Shown: piece by piece, positions 44,820 through 56,037 of the stretch
How the letters are laid out: each line of letters begins with the position of its first letter
Numbering within the stretch: the first letter of the stretch is position 1
Translations under genes and position numbers: made by a program
The notes under the pieces: generated by a model
The model's input: only the letters and a program-made list of their open reading frames with translations
Told to the model about the DNA's origin: nothing
Database searches by the model: none
Assembly: GCA_000320605.2 (NCBI GenBank)
Contig: KB445804.1
Coordinates: 1,020,148 to 1,084,147 of the forward strand
Source: Gelatoporia subvermispora B
Taxonomy: Eukaryota > Basidiomycota > Agaricomycetes > Polyporales > Gelatoporiaceae
Length of the DNA stretch: 64,000 nt
Direction: 5' to 3'

Positions 44820-46375
44820 ATGACCGACGAACTTGGTACTCTTGTAATAGTCGTGCTCAAGGCCCGGAATCTGCACGACAAGCACTCGCTATACAAGCAA
44901 GATGTCTTTGCGCAGATAGCACTCAACGATCACACGCAGAAGACCGGAGTCGACGTCCGCGGCGGCCAACATCCCGTGTGGGATCAAGAGCTGCGAATTT
45001 CCATCCCCAAGAATGCATCAGAGAAGACTCGTACCTTGGAGGTGTCGTGTTGGTCCAAGGAACCGCGAACAGATGAGGTGATCGGGAAGGGCAAGGTCGA
45101 TATCACGGACACTCTTCGCACCGGCGAATTCGACGGTGAGCGTCATATCAGCGTCTGCAATATCAGTTCTCACTGAGCGCGCCTCCGCTAGACTGGGTGC
45201 CCCTCGAATTGAATGGAGGCTACCGCGGCGAGTTGTACCTGGAAATGACGTTCTTCGCGGCCGGGCCACCCCCGCTGAACCGTCGTCCGTCCAAGTTCTT
45301 GCCTACAGACAGGCTCGCCCGCCCAACACAGCCGTACCTATACCCGGCTCCGAACCGTACCCCTCCCAAGACTCCCCCCAAGACGCCCCAGGCGCTGCCT
45401 CTACGATCGCGCCCGAACTCAGCCTCGTACGACCCGCTCACATTCGCGCCACTCCCGCCATCCCCTAACGGAGCGCACCGTTCGCCTCCTTCCGTGTCTC
45501 CGCACCGGGGGCGCGACAGCCCGCTGCCGCCTCTCCCCGATGCCCACCTCAGCCCGGCAAGCATCCCCGCCATCCTGCGCCCCGGCAACCCGACGTCGCC
45601 CCCGCGTGCTACGCAGGCCCCGCTTCCCCCGGAGCACCCCCTGCACACGCACGCGCCGCGCACCTCCTCGCAGTCGCCCCCGCGCGCAGTGCCCACTCTC
45701 CCGCCGAACCCCCGCCCCGCGGCGCCCCCGTCTCTGCGCCCTGGCGCGCCTCCGGAAGCTCGTCCGTACCCGTACAACCACCCGCCGCCGCCCCCCGAGC
45801 CCGAGCTTCCCGACCCGTACCTGACTGCGCCCACATTCTCGCTCCCCCTCCCCGACGATCCCTCAGGCGTGAGCACGCCCACACCCGCGAATCCGTACCC
45901 ATACGTCCCCGCGCCCGTCCAGCACGCTTCTCGCCCGACCCACGCGCCGCACGCTTCCCATAGCTCGCACACGTCTCATTCCCCACACGCCTCCTATTCC
46001 GCGCCGCCCTCCCAACCTTCCCACCCGCACTCACCCTCGTACTCACCCTCGCACTCGCCTTCGCACTCCCAATCTCACTCGCACCCCTCCCCCGCACACA
46101 CGCCTCGCGCCGCGCCTTCGAGTACCAGCACCGTCCCAGCCCACACCAAGACACACAGCCGCCAGGAGCGCGACCGGCTGCTCGTGCTCGCGCTCGCGCT
46201 CGAGCGCGAGGAGGACGCGCGCCGGCGGCGCCTCGCGGAGCAGGAGGAGCGTGACCGCGAGCTTGCGCGCAAGCTCGATTTGGAGCTCAACCTCGAGGCC
46301 GAGGCCGCGGCGGGGCGGGCGGAGGTAGCACCAGGGGCGGGGCCCGAGCCGACGGCGATGCCCGGCGGGTGGTGA
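44820..46375 (+). CDS. C2-domain protein, Fic1/Inn1-like ingression factor
   Basis: N-terminal C2 domain plus long proline-rich tail, the architecture of S. cerevisiae Inn1 and S. pombe Fic1, which couple the contractile ring to membrane ingression and septum synthesis. Two exons: 44820-45135 and 45192-46375, intron 56 nt; 499 aa. The C2 part (about 1-135) shows LGTLVIVVLKARNLHDK, VRGGQHPVWDQELRISI and a closing beta strand GYRGELYLEMTF. The Asp residues for calcium binding are incomplete, as in Inn1, so calcium-independent binding is likely. Residues 150-430 contain many PxxP motifs for SH3 partners and a His/Ser/Pro repeat tract. The C-terminus is a charged helix (EREEDARRRRLAEQEERDREL). 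The assignment rests on architecture and C2 similarity. Confidence 0.82.
45935..46090 (+). repeat. His/Ser/Pro low-complexity tract in the C2 protein gene
   Basis: Simple repeats of CAC, TCG and TCC codons give runs such as HASHSSHTSHSPHAS and SPSHSPSHSQSHSHPS. The tract lies in the disordered proline-rich tail, where length variation is expected to be tolerated. Confidence 0.7.
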
Positions 46376-46410
46376 TGAGCTCAGCGGGATTACGTGTCGC
46401 GTGCAGGGTT

Positions 46411-46655
46411 GTGGGGGAATGTGGGAGCGAAAGGGGGCGTGGCCGGTCTTGCGTCGTGTGGTGGGCGAGGTGCGGCTGGAGGAGTCATTGACTTGGATCA
46501 GACGGCTCAGCGAGCCTTGGGACGTGTGATGGGCGAGGTGCGGCTGGAGGAGTCATTGACTTGTTGCGCGTGAATCACGGTGCGGAAAGGTATCGGACGT
46601 AGCGGTTGCGCTGCTCAAGCGATGCGTTGCATATGTTTATCGGTTATGTACTCAT
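46411..46655. repeat. direct repeat copy 1, 3' flank of the HNH gene pair
   Basis: Matches 48975-49153 over GAATGTGGGAGCGAAAGG, GGCGTGGCCGGTCTTG, TGCGGCTGGAGGAGTCATTGAC and GCATATGTTTATCGGTTATG. This copy carries an extra internal duplication of about 69 bp (units near 46452-46494 and 46521-46563), which explains its greater length. Confidence 0.82.
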
Positions 46656-46781
46656 TCAGGATTTTTTCTCATGACGCTGACAACAATTACGATCTCGATC
46701 ATCTGTGAATATAATTCAAAAATAAATAACATCTGCGACATTTGGGCCACAGTCTTTCTATCTCCAATCAATCGACTGAGA

Positions 46782-48293
46782 TTAACAATGTGGATGCTCC
46801 GAGGCCGGGGAACCTGGTGACATAGGAACTCCCGAAGCATCGGGGGCGGGGGGAGTGTAGATATCTTCCGAAGTAGATAGTCCTTCTAACCAACTCGCTA
46901 GTCGGGCTCGCTGCTCCTCTTCTTCGACCTCGCGCTGTTTTATCTGGGCAGCGAGTCGAGCTTGACTTGCAGGAAAGAGGTACGACAACTTGAGGATGTA
47001 GTCCCAAGGATCGTCCTCTTCGTGCCATACTAGCGGGCCGTCGTCATCAGAATCGACATGTCCACTGTCCGGTGCCATATCGTCTTCATCTGCCATGCTA
47101 GCGTCCGAAGGACCTCCCATTGCACCCGCAGAATTTTGGCGGAATCGGTTCGGCTTGCCTATAGTTATTGAGCGGTCGCTGCTACGTGTAGGCTTGAAAC
47201 CAAGGGATGGTCTGGATTTTCTGGGTGGTGCGGATATGAACTTTGGGTGCATTCTCAAACGATCAGGATGTAAGCCCCAGAACTTGACAACCGTTGCCGC
47301 ATACATGCACTCCAACAGGAAGGGGGACGGCCTACGCTGCTCGCTTGCACTGTTGAAAGCCGCATCCGAATTGTTCGGAACTGCTCGAAGCTCATCGTTT
47401 GAACGCCCGGTCGCGTGCAACCATTGAAAGGTATAGCGTATACCGGTAGGGTACTCAATGCCCGTAGGACGTTCAAACAAGCGCGGGAGGGATGGAGGGA
47501 TGTCATCACAACTAAGAACACGATTAGGAGTCTGGTCATGTGTAAGCATAACTAACAAGCGATGTTTGATTGAGGTTGTAGACGCACGACGATGACAGCG
47601 GCGACTCGACGATCGGTACACATGTGGATGCCACTGAATGTCAAGAATCCATTTGACACATGGTTGATATCCAGTTCACCCAAGTCTTCGCCCTCGTTAG
47701 TAGAGCGACCGGGGAAACGGCCACCTACGAGCCGCTCCAACCACTGCAAGCTGTGGGTGAGAAAGTAGCGGTCGCGGAGGATTACTGAGGGAAAATACCT
47801 CGTTGCCTTTGGAGAATGGTACAATATGCATAGCTTCCGCAAACGTGTAGCCAGTGAAAACACAACTAATGTCACGTTCTCGTAGGTTGTCTGCAAATTC
47901 GTGCAACCTGGAGCTGTTTGTAGCAGAGGAAGAACGTCTGTCGGCAATTTCGGCATTTATGGGGCGAGCATCATCCCCTAGACCAATATCATAAGGGATG
48001 AAATCTCAGAAGAAAACAAGCAGCTCACAAGACCGAAGGGGACCCGGCTCGAAACGATAAGTCTGCTGATCTTCGAAGGTCCCTTTCTCTTCATCGACCT
48101 CGACACTGTTGCATGTGATCTTGCCTTCAAGGTGCAGCACCACCCATGCAAGATAGCGCAAGTACTTGAGTGGCCTTGTACACAGCTGCAAGGCATCTTG
48201 GATAGGTATGTGGAGTCCAAATTCGCGGTTTGGGAGCAAGAGCAACAGGATATGTCCCGGGAGCGGGCAGTCATTTATAGGTGGCGACGACAT
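46782..48293 (-). CDS. HNH-nuclease-domain protein, copy 1
   Basis: Member of the HNH-domain family (HNH_2 type) that is expanded in Agaricomycetes; cellular role unknown. Four exons: 48029-48293, 47799-47977, 47588-47743, 46782-47531; 449 aa. The HNH core spans three exons: CVFTGYTFAEAMHIVPFSKGNEW, then LDINHVSNGFLTFSGIHMC, with the metal/catalytic His residues in MHI and GIH and the Asn in SNG. The C-terminal family mark LLECMYAATVVKFWG follows a RYTFQWLHATG strand. The tail is acidic with a Glu/Arg-rich helix (QIKQREVEEEEQRARL). The second intron must use the later of two adjacent CAG acceptors to stay in frame. Intron positions and phases equal those of copy 2. Confidence 0.85.
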
Positions 48294-48974
48294 GGTTCCC
48301 CAATGTAGAGGTTCGGGAATCGTCCATTAGTTGCACAGGCAGCGGGACTCAACGAGTGGCCGAAAATCGATGTCGACGTGCTTGCCACATAGCTTGTCGA
48401 GGTTGCTGTGAACCACAACGCGCCCAATCCTGGAGGCTGGAGCTATTAACAGACCGTCTTGGCGCAACACGTGTTATGTATGTGATCGAGACCAAATATT
48501 TGTTCTTGGTGGCTGGTTGACTTTAGCGCCTGAATCTCTCTCAACCGCAGCCTGCGCTTGGGAGCAACGCGAAACACATATCATGTAGGTACTTTTGACG
48601 GTTCTTAGATCGTATGTAGCTCAGGGTTCACCAAGTCTTTCCAACTGCTGTAAAGCTAAGCAGAAGCATGAAATTTGAGTCGAGAAAATCGCGGAGTTAC
48701 AGGTGTGCATAATGATGGTCCGCCGGTTGTCCCGGGTGAGCACCTGAGCGCGCAGTTATGGTCAACTGCATGTGGAGGTCAGTTGCGGGTGTTTCGGTCT
48801 GAGATTGTGAGTAAATGAACTCCTGCGCAGTCTCAAATATTCGAGAGGAGGCCCATAGACGACGCGCCAACAGAGCATCATCCAGGAATGTGCGACTCGT
48901 GCGAGCATCGAACTCGGGAGTCTTCACATATTATGGCAGTGGCGCCTCTAATTCGCCAGACACGTGCAGCGGCT
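48294..48974. other. 5' flank of HNH copy 1
   Basis: Parts of this stretch resemble the 5' flank of HNH copy 2 (for example GGTCCGCCGG near 48718 and the related segment near 50743; CATCATCCAGGAA near 48878 and CATCATCAAGGAA near 50986). So the promoter was duplicated with the gene. Confidence 0.55.
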
Positions 48975-49153
48975 GTAGGGAAATGTGGGAGCGAAAGGGG
49001 GCGTGGCCGGTCTTGGGTCGTGTGGCGGACTGCGCGGTGGGAGAAGATGCGGCTGGAGGAGTCATTGACTCGTTGCGCGTGAATTCTGACATCGGACATA
49101 GCGGTTCAGCTGCTCAAGCGATACGCTGCATATGTTTATCGGTTATGTACTCC
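48975..49153. repeat. direct repeat copy 2, 3' flank of the HNH gene pair
   Basis: Counterpart of 46411-46655, lying downstream of HNH copy 2. It lacks the internal 69-bp duplication. Together with the flanks at 48.7-48.9 and 50.7-51.0 kb it outlines a tandem duplication unit of about 2.1-2.5 kb. Confidence 0.82.
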
Positions 49154-49259
49154 GGTAGGTTCTCTATGACGCTGACGACAATCACGATTTTACCCATCTA
49201 TTCATTCGCTATTCTCTGCGAATCATGCAGCGCCTGAGCCCGAGAGTCTCTGGATCCAA
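49154..49259. other. 3' flank of HNH copy 2
   Basis: About 100 bp between the direct repeat and the stop codon of HNH copy 2. No motif beyond weak similarity to 46656-46781 was noted. Confidence 0.4.
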
Positions 49260-50705
49260 TCAAGTCCGATCAGGTGCATCAGAGATAGGGGAAGTGGAGG
49301 TATCTTCCGATGCATCCACTCCATCCAGCCAATTCACTATCCGTGTCCGGTGTTCTTCCCGTTCGATCTCACGCTGCTCTTGGCGGGCGACGAGTCGATC
49401 TCGATTTTGAGGAAGTAGGTGCGACAACTTGAGGATAAAGTCCCAAGGATCATCCCCTTCGTTGTATGCTATCGCATCAGCGCCAGGATCGGCGGGTGTG
49501 GAACACGGTAACATATTTTCTTCGTCTGTAATATTGGCATCGGAAGGTTCGCCCGCTGCACTTGCAGAACTTCGGATTTGGCGACCACTGTACACAGGAT
49601 TGAACTCGTGCAATGCTGCAGGCCTTCTGGGCGGTGCGGATACAAATCCTGGGTGGGATTTCAAGCGACTAGAACCTATCCCCCAGAAATTGATAACCGT
49701 TGCCGCGTACATGCACTCCAGCAGAAAGGGAGAAGGTCTGGGCTGCATACTCGCGCTGTTGAAAGCTGCATCCGAGTTATTGGGGATCGCTCGAAGTTCA
49801 TCGCTGGAACGTCCGGTCACGTTCAACCACTGAAAGGTGTAACGCGCGCCAGCGGGGTAGTCAATGCCCGCGGCGCGTTTAAACAGGCGTGTGGGAGGGG
49901 GGTGTATGTCATCACAACTGAGGATGCGGTTGGGAGTCTGGTGATGTAAGTATGATGAGTTTATGCACAGTAACTTCTTATTGCAGAACATCGACGCACT
50001 ACGAGGACAGCGGCAACTCGTCTGTCAATGCTGGTGCAGACGCCACCGCAAGCCATGAGACCGTTGGAGACATGGTCAATATCCAGCTCGTTTAAGTCTT
50101 CGCCTTCGCCGGTACGGCGATCGGGAAACCGGCCATTTATGAGACATTCAAGCCACTGTGAAGACGCGAGTGAGAGGATGATGGGTATGCATGACTGCTG
50201 GAGATACCTCGTTGCCTTTGGAGAAGGGTATGATATGCGTAGCGTCCGCCCACGGGTACCCGGTGAAAACGCACTGAATATCCCGCTCTTGCAGGTTGGC
50301 CGCAAATAACTCGTCCAATCTGGAGCTGTGGGTGTCGAAGGCAGAATGTCTCTCAGCAATTTCGGCATTCATGGGCTGAGCATTCTCCCCTAGGCCAATG
50401 TCATCAGTGACAGAATCTCGAAAGGAAAACAATAGCTCACAGGACTGAGATGGGGTCGGCTCAAAGCGATAGGTCTGCTGGTCTTTGAGGGCTCCATTTT
50501 CTTCATCAACCTCGATGCCATTGCACGTAATCTTGCCCTCAAGATAGAGGACCACCCAAGCCAGATAGCGCAAGTACTTCAATGGTTTGATGCAAAGTGG
50601 TGAGAGATCTCGGATAGGGATGTGCAGCCCGAATTCGCCATCCGGAAGCAGAAGCAATAGGACATGTCCCGGGAGCGGGCAGTCGGTCAACGACGGCGAT
50701 GGCAT
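49260..50705 (-). CDS. HNH-nuclease-domain protein, copy 2
   Basis: Paralogue of copy 1 with identical organisation: exons 50441-50705, 50208-50389, 50000-50155, 49260-49937; 426 aa. The first exon is 265 nt and the third 156 nt in both genes. The N-terminal domain (LPGHVLLLLLPDGEFGLHIPI, YLRYLAWVVLYLEGKITCN) is nearly identical to copy 1. The HNH part reads CVFTGYPWADATHIIPFSKGNEW then LDIDHVSNGLMACGGVCTSIDRR: the His of the GIH position in copy 1 is Cys here, so this domain may have lost nuclease activity. The family mark LLECMYAATVINFWG is kept. The reading frame is open throughout, so the protein is probably still made. Confidence 0.85.
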
Positions 50706-51909
50706 GAAGCTTCGGGTCGGAGATATTAGGGGATCATTCGCGATGATCCGCCGGCTGCCCTGAGGAAGTGGAGAGGTACTCAAGAAGGTTCCAAGACATG
50801 AGGACGACTTGCTTGTTACACTGCTTGTGGTCTTGTGGAGCAACGTTGTTTGGGCCCCTTTCGGCGAGCACCTGAGCGCCCAAATATGGTAGGCCACATA
50901 GTGGAAGTGCTACGGTTCGCCATCCAGAAGAAATCCGTGCACAATCTAAGTTCTCAAAGGGACTTATGCACGACATGCCATCAGGACATCATCAAGGAAC
51001 GCGTGGTCTTGGAACTCGAGAGTTTTGCGTGTTATGGTAGTAGCACCTCTATTCCTGGCATTACGGATCTGCATCATGAGAATAGACCATAATTGAGGAC
51101 GCTTGAGATCTGCGACCAGGCGGAGTGGCGGATTCGCGAATGCAATATACTAATTGTGATGTGTAGTTGTTGGCCAACGGGAAACTCGAGGCACGCCCCT
51201 ACGGTATTTACACCCTCCGGACATGTTCGCACCAGGGTGTTGAAATGGCTGCACGCACGCAGGGCGACCATTACCACTATGGACCACCTAATGCACATGG
51301 TGAAGGTGGTTATTAGACCAAACGAGGAGATTGAACCTGTTCCGGATGGTTTCACCATGAAGCGAACACACGTAAAGCAGAGCGAGTCGACTCGATTCCG
51401 CAACCCCCAACCCAGGAGAGAACTCCAAGCCAGGTGTTCGACACGCAAGTACTCACATAGCAGTCTCAGCAGTTCAGCATCTCGACGTGCCGGCTACAAT
51501 TATGACGCCAGAGTGTGTCGCATACACGAGATGCGGAAGAATATAATGAGCGTGTGGGAGAGAAAAGAGGAGAAGCGCTGGAGATAAGAAAGCCGATGAG
51601 GTGAAAGGGCAGATGCCGGATCTCATGGAGACCGGGTTGCAAGGGCAGAGATCACTAGTCTATGGGATGTCATGTCGTCGCGCGCGCAAAGATGCTTCTC
51701 CAGCTCTCTTTTCTTCCTCCCGCCAGTGTATATATCCGACACTGCTCACCGCTTCACGGTCTGCAGCTCTTTCGGCGGTCGAGGTTGAACGTCTGGTCCC
51801 GGGAGCGTCCTCAAGCTCCTTGTCACTCCCTTAAATCCACTTTCCTTTCGGACCGACGGCTTGTAATAATTGAACGAAGCTTCCATACCCCGCCAAACGC
51901 GACACAGTA
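50706..51909. other. intergenic, 1.2 kb
   Basis: The left part (to about 51060) is the duplicated 5' flank of the HNH unit. A 164-codon plus-strand frame at 51093-51587 lacks domains and conserved splice context and was not called. The right part, CT-rich before 51840, is the promoter of the SH3 gene. Confidence 0.45.
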
Positions 51910-52822
51910 ATGGCACCACATCTCGGATTGCACGCTCGCAGCGAAGCCGGGCAAAGCTCGAACGCCTTGACCCCGACCATCATCATAGGCATCGCGCTCG
52001 CGTGCGCGATCGGACTAGGGGCGGCACTCTGGCTGGGGATTCGGTTCTGGAAGAAGCAGGCTGCGAAGAGGCGGGAAGGGAACCGCCAGTCTGCGTTCCT
52101 CAATGTACGCGGGGTCGTGAAGGATGCGGAGAAGCAGGCGCTTCCCAGGTGCGTATTCTGCCATGTTCGTGTCAACGTCGCCCGGGCGCTGACGTCCTCT
52201 GGATAGTGTCGGTGCGCCTGCAGTGCAGGGGGCGACATTCTCGCGTGCGCAACTAGACGGAAACGTCGTCATGCCCGCGAAGGTGGTCCTCCGCCCCGAC
52301 GCGTCGCGTGAGGAGATCATCGACCATTATTCCGGCCAGGGGAATCTTCCCCGTCCGTTCGCTCCTTTCACTTTCGCCATGAACGCCCCGAGGCAGCATC
52401 TGGAACCCACAGGCAAGGTGTCACGCCCTGCATCCACTGTGTCCTTCGCGTCTTCTTTCCGGCACAGCTTCCTTTCTTCCCGCCCTGTATCGACCATCTC
52501 TACGGCGTCGTCTCTGGAGCAGAACAAGCGCAAGATTCGCCAGACCTTCAATCCGGTGCTGCCCGACGAGCTCGTCATATCCATCGGCGAACATATCGCC
52601 GTAGTGCAGAGTTATGACGACGGCTGGTGTATCGTCGGCCGGGACAGCGTATTCAAGCCTGGAGAGGTCGAGCTCGGTGCTGTTCCGGCGTGGTGCTTCA
52701 TTAAGCCCGTGAAGGGCCTGAAGGCAGAGCGCCCGATGCGAAGCTCTAGTCTTGGGGTCACCGTCAATCTCGATGCGCCGGGTGCTGCGCGCGAGGATAT
52801 CATCTCATGGTCCAACTTCTGA
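51910..52822 (+). CDS. membrane-anchored SH3-domain protein
   Basis: Single-pass membrane protein with a cytosolic SH3 domain, 284 aa; exons 51910-52148 and 52207-52822 (58-nt intron). Membrane segment at about residues 22-45 (TIIIGIALACAIGLGAALWLGIRF) followed by a basic stop-transfer KKQAAKRR. A Ser-rich linker (RPASTVSFASSFRHSF) leads to the SH3 fold at about 190-245: PVLPDELVISIGEHIAVVQSYDDGWCIVGR, then AVPAWCFIKPV with the conserved Trp/Pro. Fungal proteins of this design (Fus1-like, Sho1-like in topology) act at sites of polarised growth and bind PxxP ligands. A partner cannot be named, but the proline-rich C2 protein 5.5 kb away is the kind of ligand such domains bind (inference). Confidence 0.85.
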
Positions 52823-53397
52823 AGCTCAGCTTCCAAACGCTACGATCTATGTTCGTCTTGAAGTTACGATCCCTCACCCCCCTCCGACCACACTCTTGTC
52901 ATTTACTTGCATCCTCATGCATGACCCAATGCATCCCGCTGTGTAACCCCTCTCTCCTGACGTTGTATAACGTCAACTCTGTTAGATCACCGCCCACTGT
53001 AAGGTCCAGTACTTGACGTATCCAGGGCAACGCAAGATATCTTGATCAAACATCGTCTTCTTCACTTGCTCCCTCTGCCCTACCACGGTCCCGGCAGTAA
53101 TTCTCAGTGCTTCCATCGTAAAGTATCTCGAGTTTTGGCATCTCATTGCATGAGGTGTTGTTGTCTCCATCGTTGTACGATGTGCTTCCTACATTGCCCT
53201 GTGTCATGTAGTAGTTCTTGACCATTATACCAGTGTTCTCACGCAACGTGCCCACCTGAGCTTGCAGTTGCCGGTTTCTGCCTGCTGGACTTGGGGCGAG
53301 CAGTGTGCGCGCACGTGACCGCGATAAATCTCGATCGGATCTGGCGCGGCGGGTCGAGCTTGGCCTCGGGAGGTCGTTGCGAGTTTCGACGAGACAG
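52823..53397. other. intergenic SH3 gene / ASA1
   Basis: 575 bp between two plus-strand genes: the 3' region of the SH3 gene and the promoter and 5' untranslated region of ASA1. Nothing else was recognised. Confidence 0.45.
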
Positions 53398-54920
53398 ATG
53401 CCTTCACAGCCGCCCCCACCATCACCAACCCATCTCTTGCGCAGCCATGCGACCCCTGTCAATGCAGTGCACTTTTCTGACGATAATGAACGTCTTTACA
53501 GTGGCGATGCCTCTGGGTTAGTCGTCGTGACGTCAACCCGGACTCTGCGAGCACTCGCGTCGTGGAAAGCACACACCGAGGGTATCCTAGGCGTCCAGGA
53601 GTGGGATGAGCAGATCATAACGTCCGTCTGTAACTGAACTAGATTCGATTGGAAACTCAAGATGATCTCAGCGCAGTCATGGCCGAGACAACAAGCTGCA
53701 TGTTTGGGAACGCATTCGAGAGTCTTACTCGGTGCTCGGAGACTCAGCGAAGGGGATTGACCTTCCGACGCCCAGGTTATGCTACTCCATGGATGTCAAT
53801 GCTCTAAACTACTGTCGATTCTCTCTTTTGCCGAGCAAGGGCGAAAGCAGCACGGAGCAGTCTGCTCTGATTGCTCTCCCGAATCTAGTCGAGTCTTCTT
53901 TGGTGAGCAGGAACCTTGACTCAAGTCTCTACAGATGATGAATTCCACACCTCAGGCGGATGTCTGGCGACTCCCAGATAGGCAGAGGCTGCACGCAGCA
54001 GTCGGCAAGACCAGCGAGTCGTCTGCAGCAGCGGACGGCCGTGGGCCAAACTCGACAGGTAATCCACGAAGTCTAGTCCATCTCATGGGGCACTGACGTT
54101 GGGAAGGCATCATCATGTCTCTGCACCTCTTTGAAGCACCTCATCCGCATATTTCCGGGCGCTTGCAAACACGTCTGCTATGTGCGTACGAGAGTGGCGG
54201 CGTCACGATGTGGGCATACACTCGAACCGACAGAGCCACTTCGATTGAGGGCATCGGCTGGGAGTCGCTCTGGACCGTGAAGTTGCATGTGGAGTCCGGT
54301 ATGTTAGACGATCGCAGCATCAGTTGCGAGTTGACCCCTCATTCATCTGCAATAGTGATGGCTATGGCCGTTTCAAAGGATAACCAAATTGCTTTGACCG
54401 TGTCCGCTGACCACCTTGTCGGGCGATATGATATCCAGGTGTGCCTCTTGCCCTTATAGTCCTACCTCTGTCTCACATCACGCCAGGCAGCAGGAACCGG
54501 AGGTCAGGTAGAATCTGCTTGCAAAGCTCATCGCACGAAAGTACCTGGGAATGGGTCTATTGCAATCCGAGATGACGGCAAGGTTTGCGCCATAGGAGGA
54601 TGGGACGGAAAGTATGTGAACCTTGGCCGCCAAGAGCTCTATTGCTGAACCATCACTGCAGAATCAGGCTGTACTCAGTGAAGAGTCTTAAACCTCTTGG
54701 CTCCCTAGATTATCACAAGAAGAACTGCCAGTCGGTGGCATTTGGCAGGCCTTCTGTTCTGACTATCGAAGAACCGCAGCCGGCCGCACGACCGGATGAG
54801 GAAAGCGAGGACGAGATGACTGAAGAAGAGAAGCAGGAACGCTGTCGCTGGCTTGCTGCGGGTGGTCACGACCACAGAGTATCCATCTGGGCACTTATTG
54901 ATTTTCAATCGAAGTCTTGA
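53398..54920 (+). CDS. ASA1: ASTRA-associated protein 1 (Asa1), WD40
   Basis: WD40 protein of the ASTRA/TTT chaperone machinery that works with Tel2-Tti1-Tti2 in PIKK-kinase stability (human relative GNB1L). Six exons: 53398-53621, 53677-53902, 53956-54058, 54107-54438, 54487-54611, 54662-54920; 422 aa (yeast Asa1 443). Recognised blocks: LLRSHATPVNAVHFS at the first repeat, GDASGLVVVTSTRTLRALASWKAH, THGRDNKLHVWE across the first intron, SMDVNALNYCRFSLLP, LLCAYESGGVTMW, KVCAIGGWDGKIRLYSVKSLKPLGSL and the closing GGHDHRVSIWALIDF. An acidic insertion (DEESEDEMTEEEKQE) precedes the last repeat. The first intron uses donor GTCCGT; competing GT sites a few bases on break the frame. The start at 53398 fits the family N-terminus. 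Confidence 0.9.
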
Positions 54921-56037
54921 CCCCTCGACGTCTTTCTACTGGACTGTTACATATCCCGTGAGACCTCATTTTGACGACGGGGAAGATCTCGTTGCGACCG
55001 CGTAATTACGGGAGAAGGGTACGGCGCGACGAAGATTATGGGCTCGCTCCATGTGCCCCCCTCGCCCGCTCCTCTGGAAGCGATGTGTTATCACTGGCGT
55101 GCTGGTAGCCAGATACCATTAGACCGAGCAAGAATAGGGCCCCGTTTACGCGATTACTATCCCGATGATCAGACCGATGTTCCGACCAGAGCCAGAAGGT
55201 GACCCAGGGTTGCCGTCATTCGTAAATGGCTGACACAGTCTGCAGCTTCAGCTGCGCGTCCGTCGGAAGGTCTACATTGATTGCATCTGATACTGGGGAT
55301 GTGTTGTTCACATGTTGCTCTTTCAGCCATTATTGTCGAAGTGCATGCCGAAGTCCCTCCCGAGATCCAAGCTGTCCCTCATGCGATGTAGCAGGCGTGC
55401 GACATTCATGACATTACTCCTAGCGCGGGCCTCGTAACCGATTCCTAGACGCCCGATCGAGTTGGTATCTGAACGAGAGTTAACTTAATGCTCACACAAT
55501 CATAGCTACATCGAATCGCCATCGGGTTGCATTCGTAATATTAAGATATAGGAGTAACATCAGTGGGGTAAATGCGAAGCCTCGATATTTGGAAGGCGCG
55601 GTCGCAGGTGACATATTCAACAGAACTATGATTGACAGATGCAGTGCATGTCCTGCCATTGTTAGCCACCTCGGCCGTTGAAGGGGAAGACTCGGAATGG
55701 CATATACGGAATGGTGGATAGGTGGATTCTCAAGTCAACTTCCAACAGCCTCGGATACGGTTTATTGGCGAACCTGCTGACATCTGAAATCCGTTTAGCT
55801 GATAAGGTCTTGGTGACTCAGAGCGCGTTGGTGAGTCCCTTAGGATTTCTCCAAACGTTGGTTCAAATGCTTCATGTCAATGGAACTTGCCGTCGCGATC
55901 TGTTAGGCGTAGACGCGAGTATACGACTCTCCTCGATTCCTCCAACCAACTGTGTCACGTAACTTCAGGATTGTTATATACTCAAGCCACGATCTCAGCG
56001 CTGACGAAGTGATACAAGCTAAGCATACGCTCGCAAG
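54921..56037. other. intergenic, 1.1 kb
   Basis: No complete gene. Near 55140-55205 the minus strand spells GSGRNIGLIIGIVIA then a stop. This resembles the stretch before and into the membrane segment of the protein at 56038-56487 and may be a relic of a duplicate. Confidence 0.4.

Noticed and set aside
45220..45972. 250-codon Gly-rich frame antisense to the C2 protein tail
   Set aside because: Glycine richness is the reverse complement of proline codons in the real gene.
51093..51587. 164-codon plus-strand frame between HNH copy 2 and the SH3 gene
   Set aside because: Overlaps the end of the duplicated HNH flank, has no domain and an improbable composition; could be chance.
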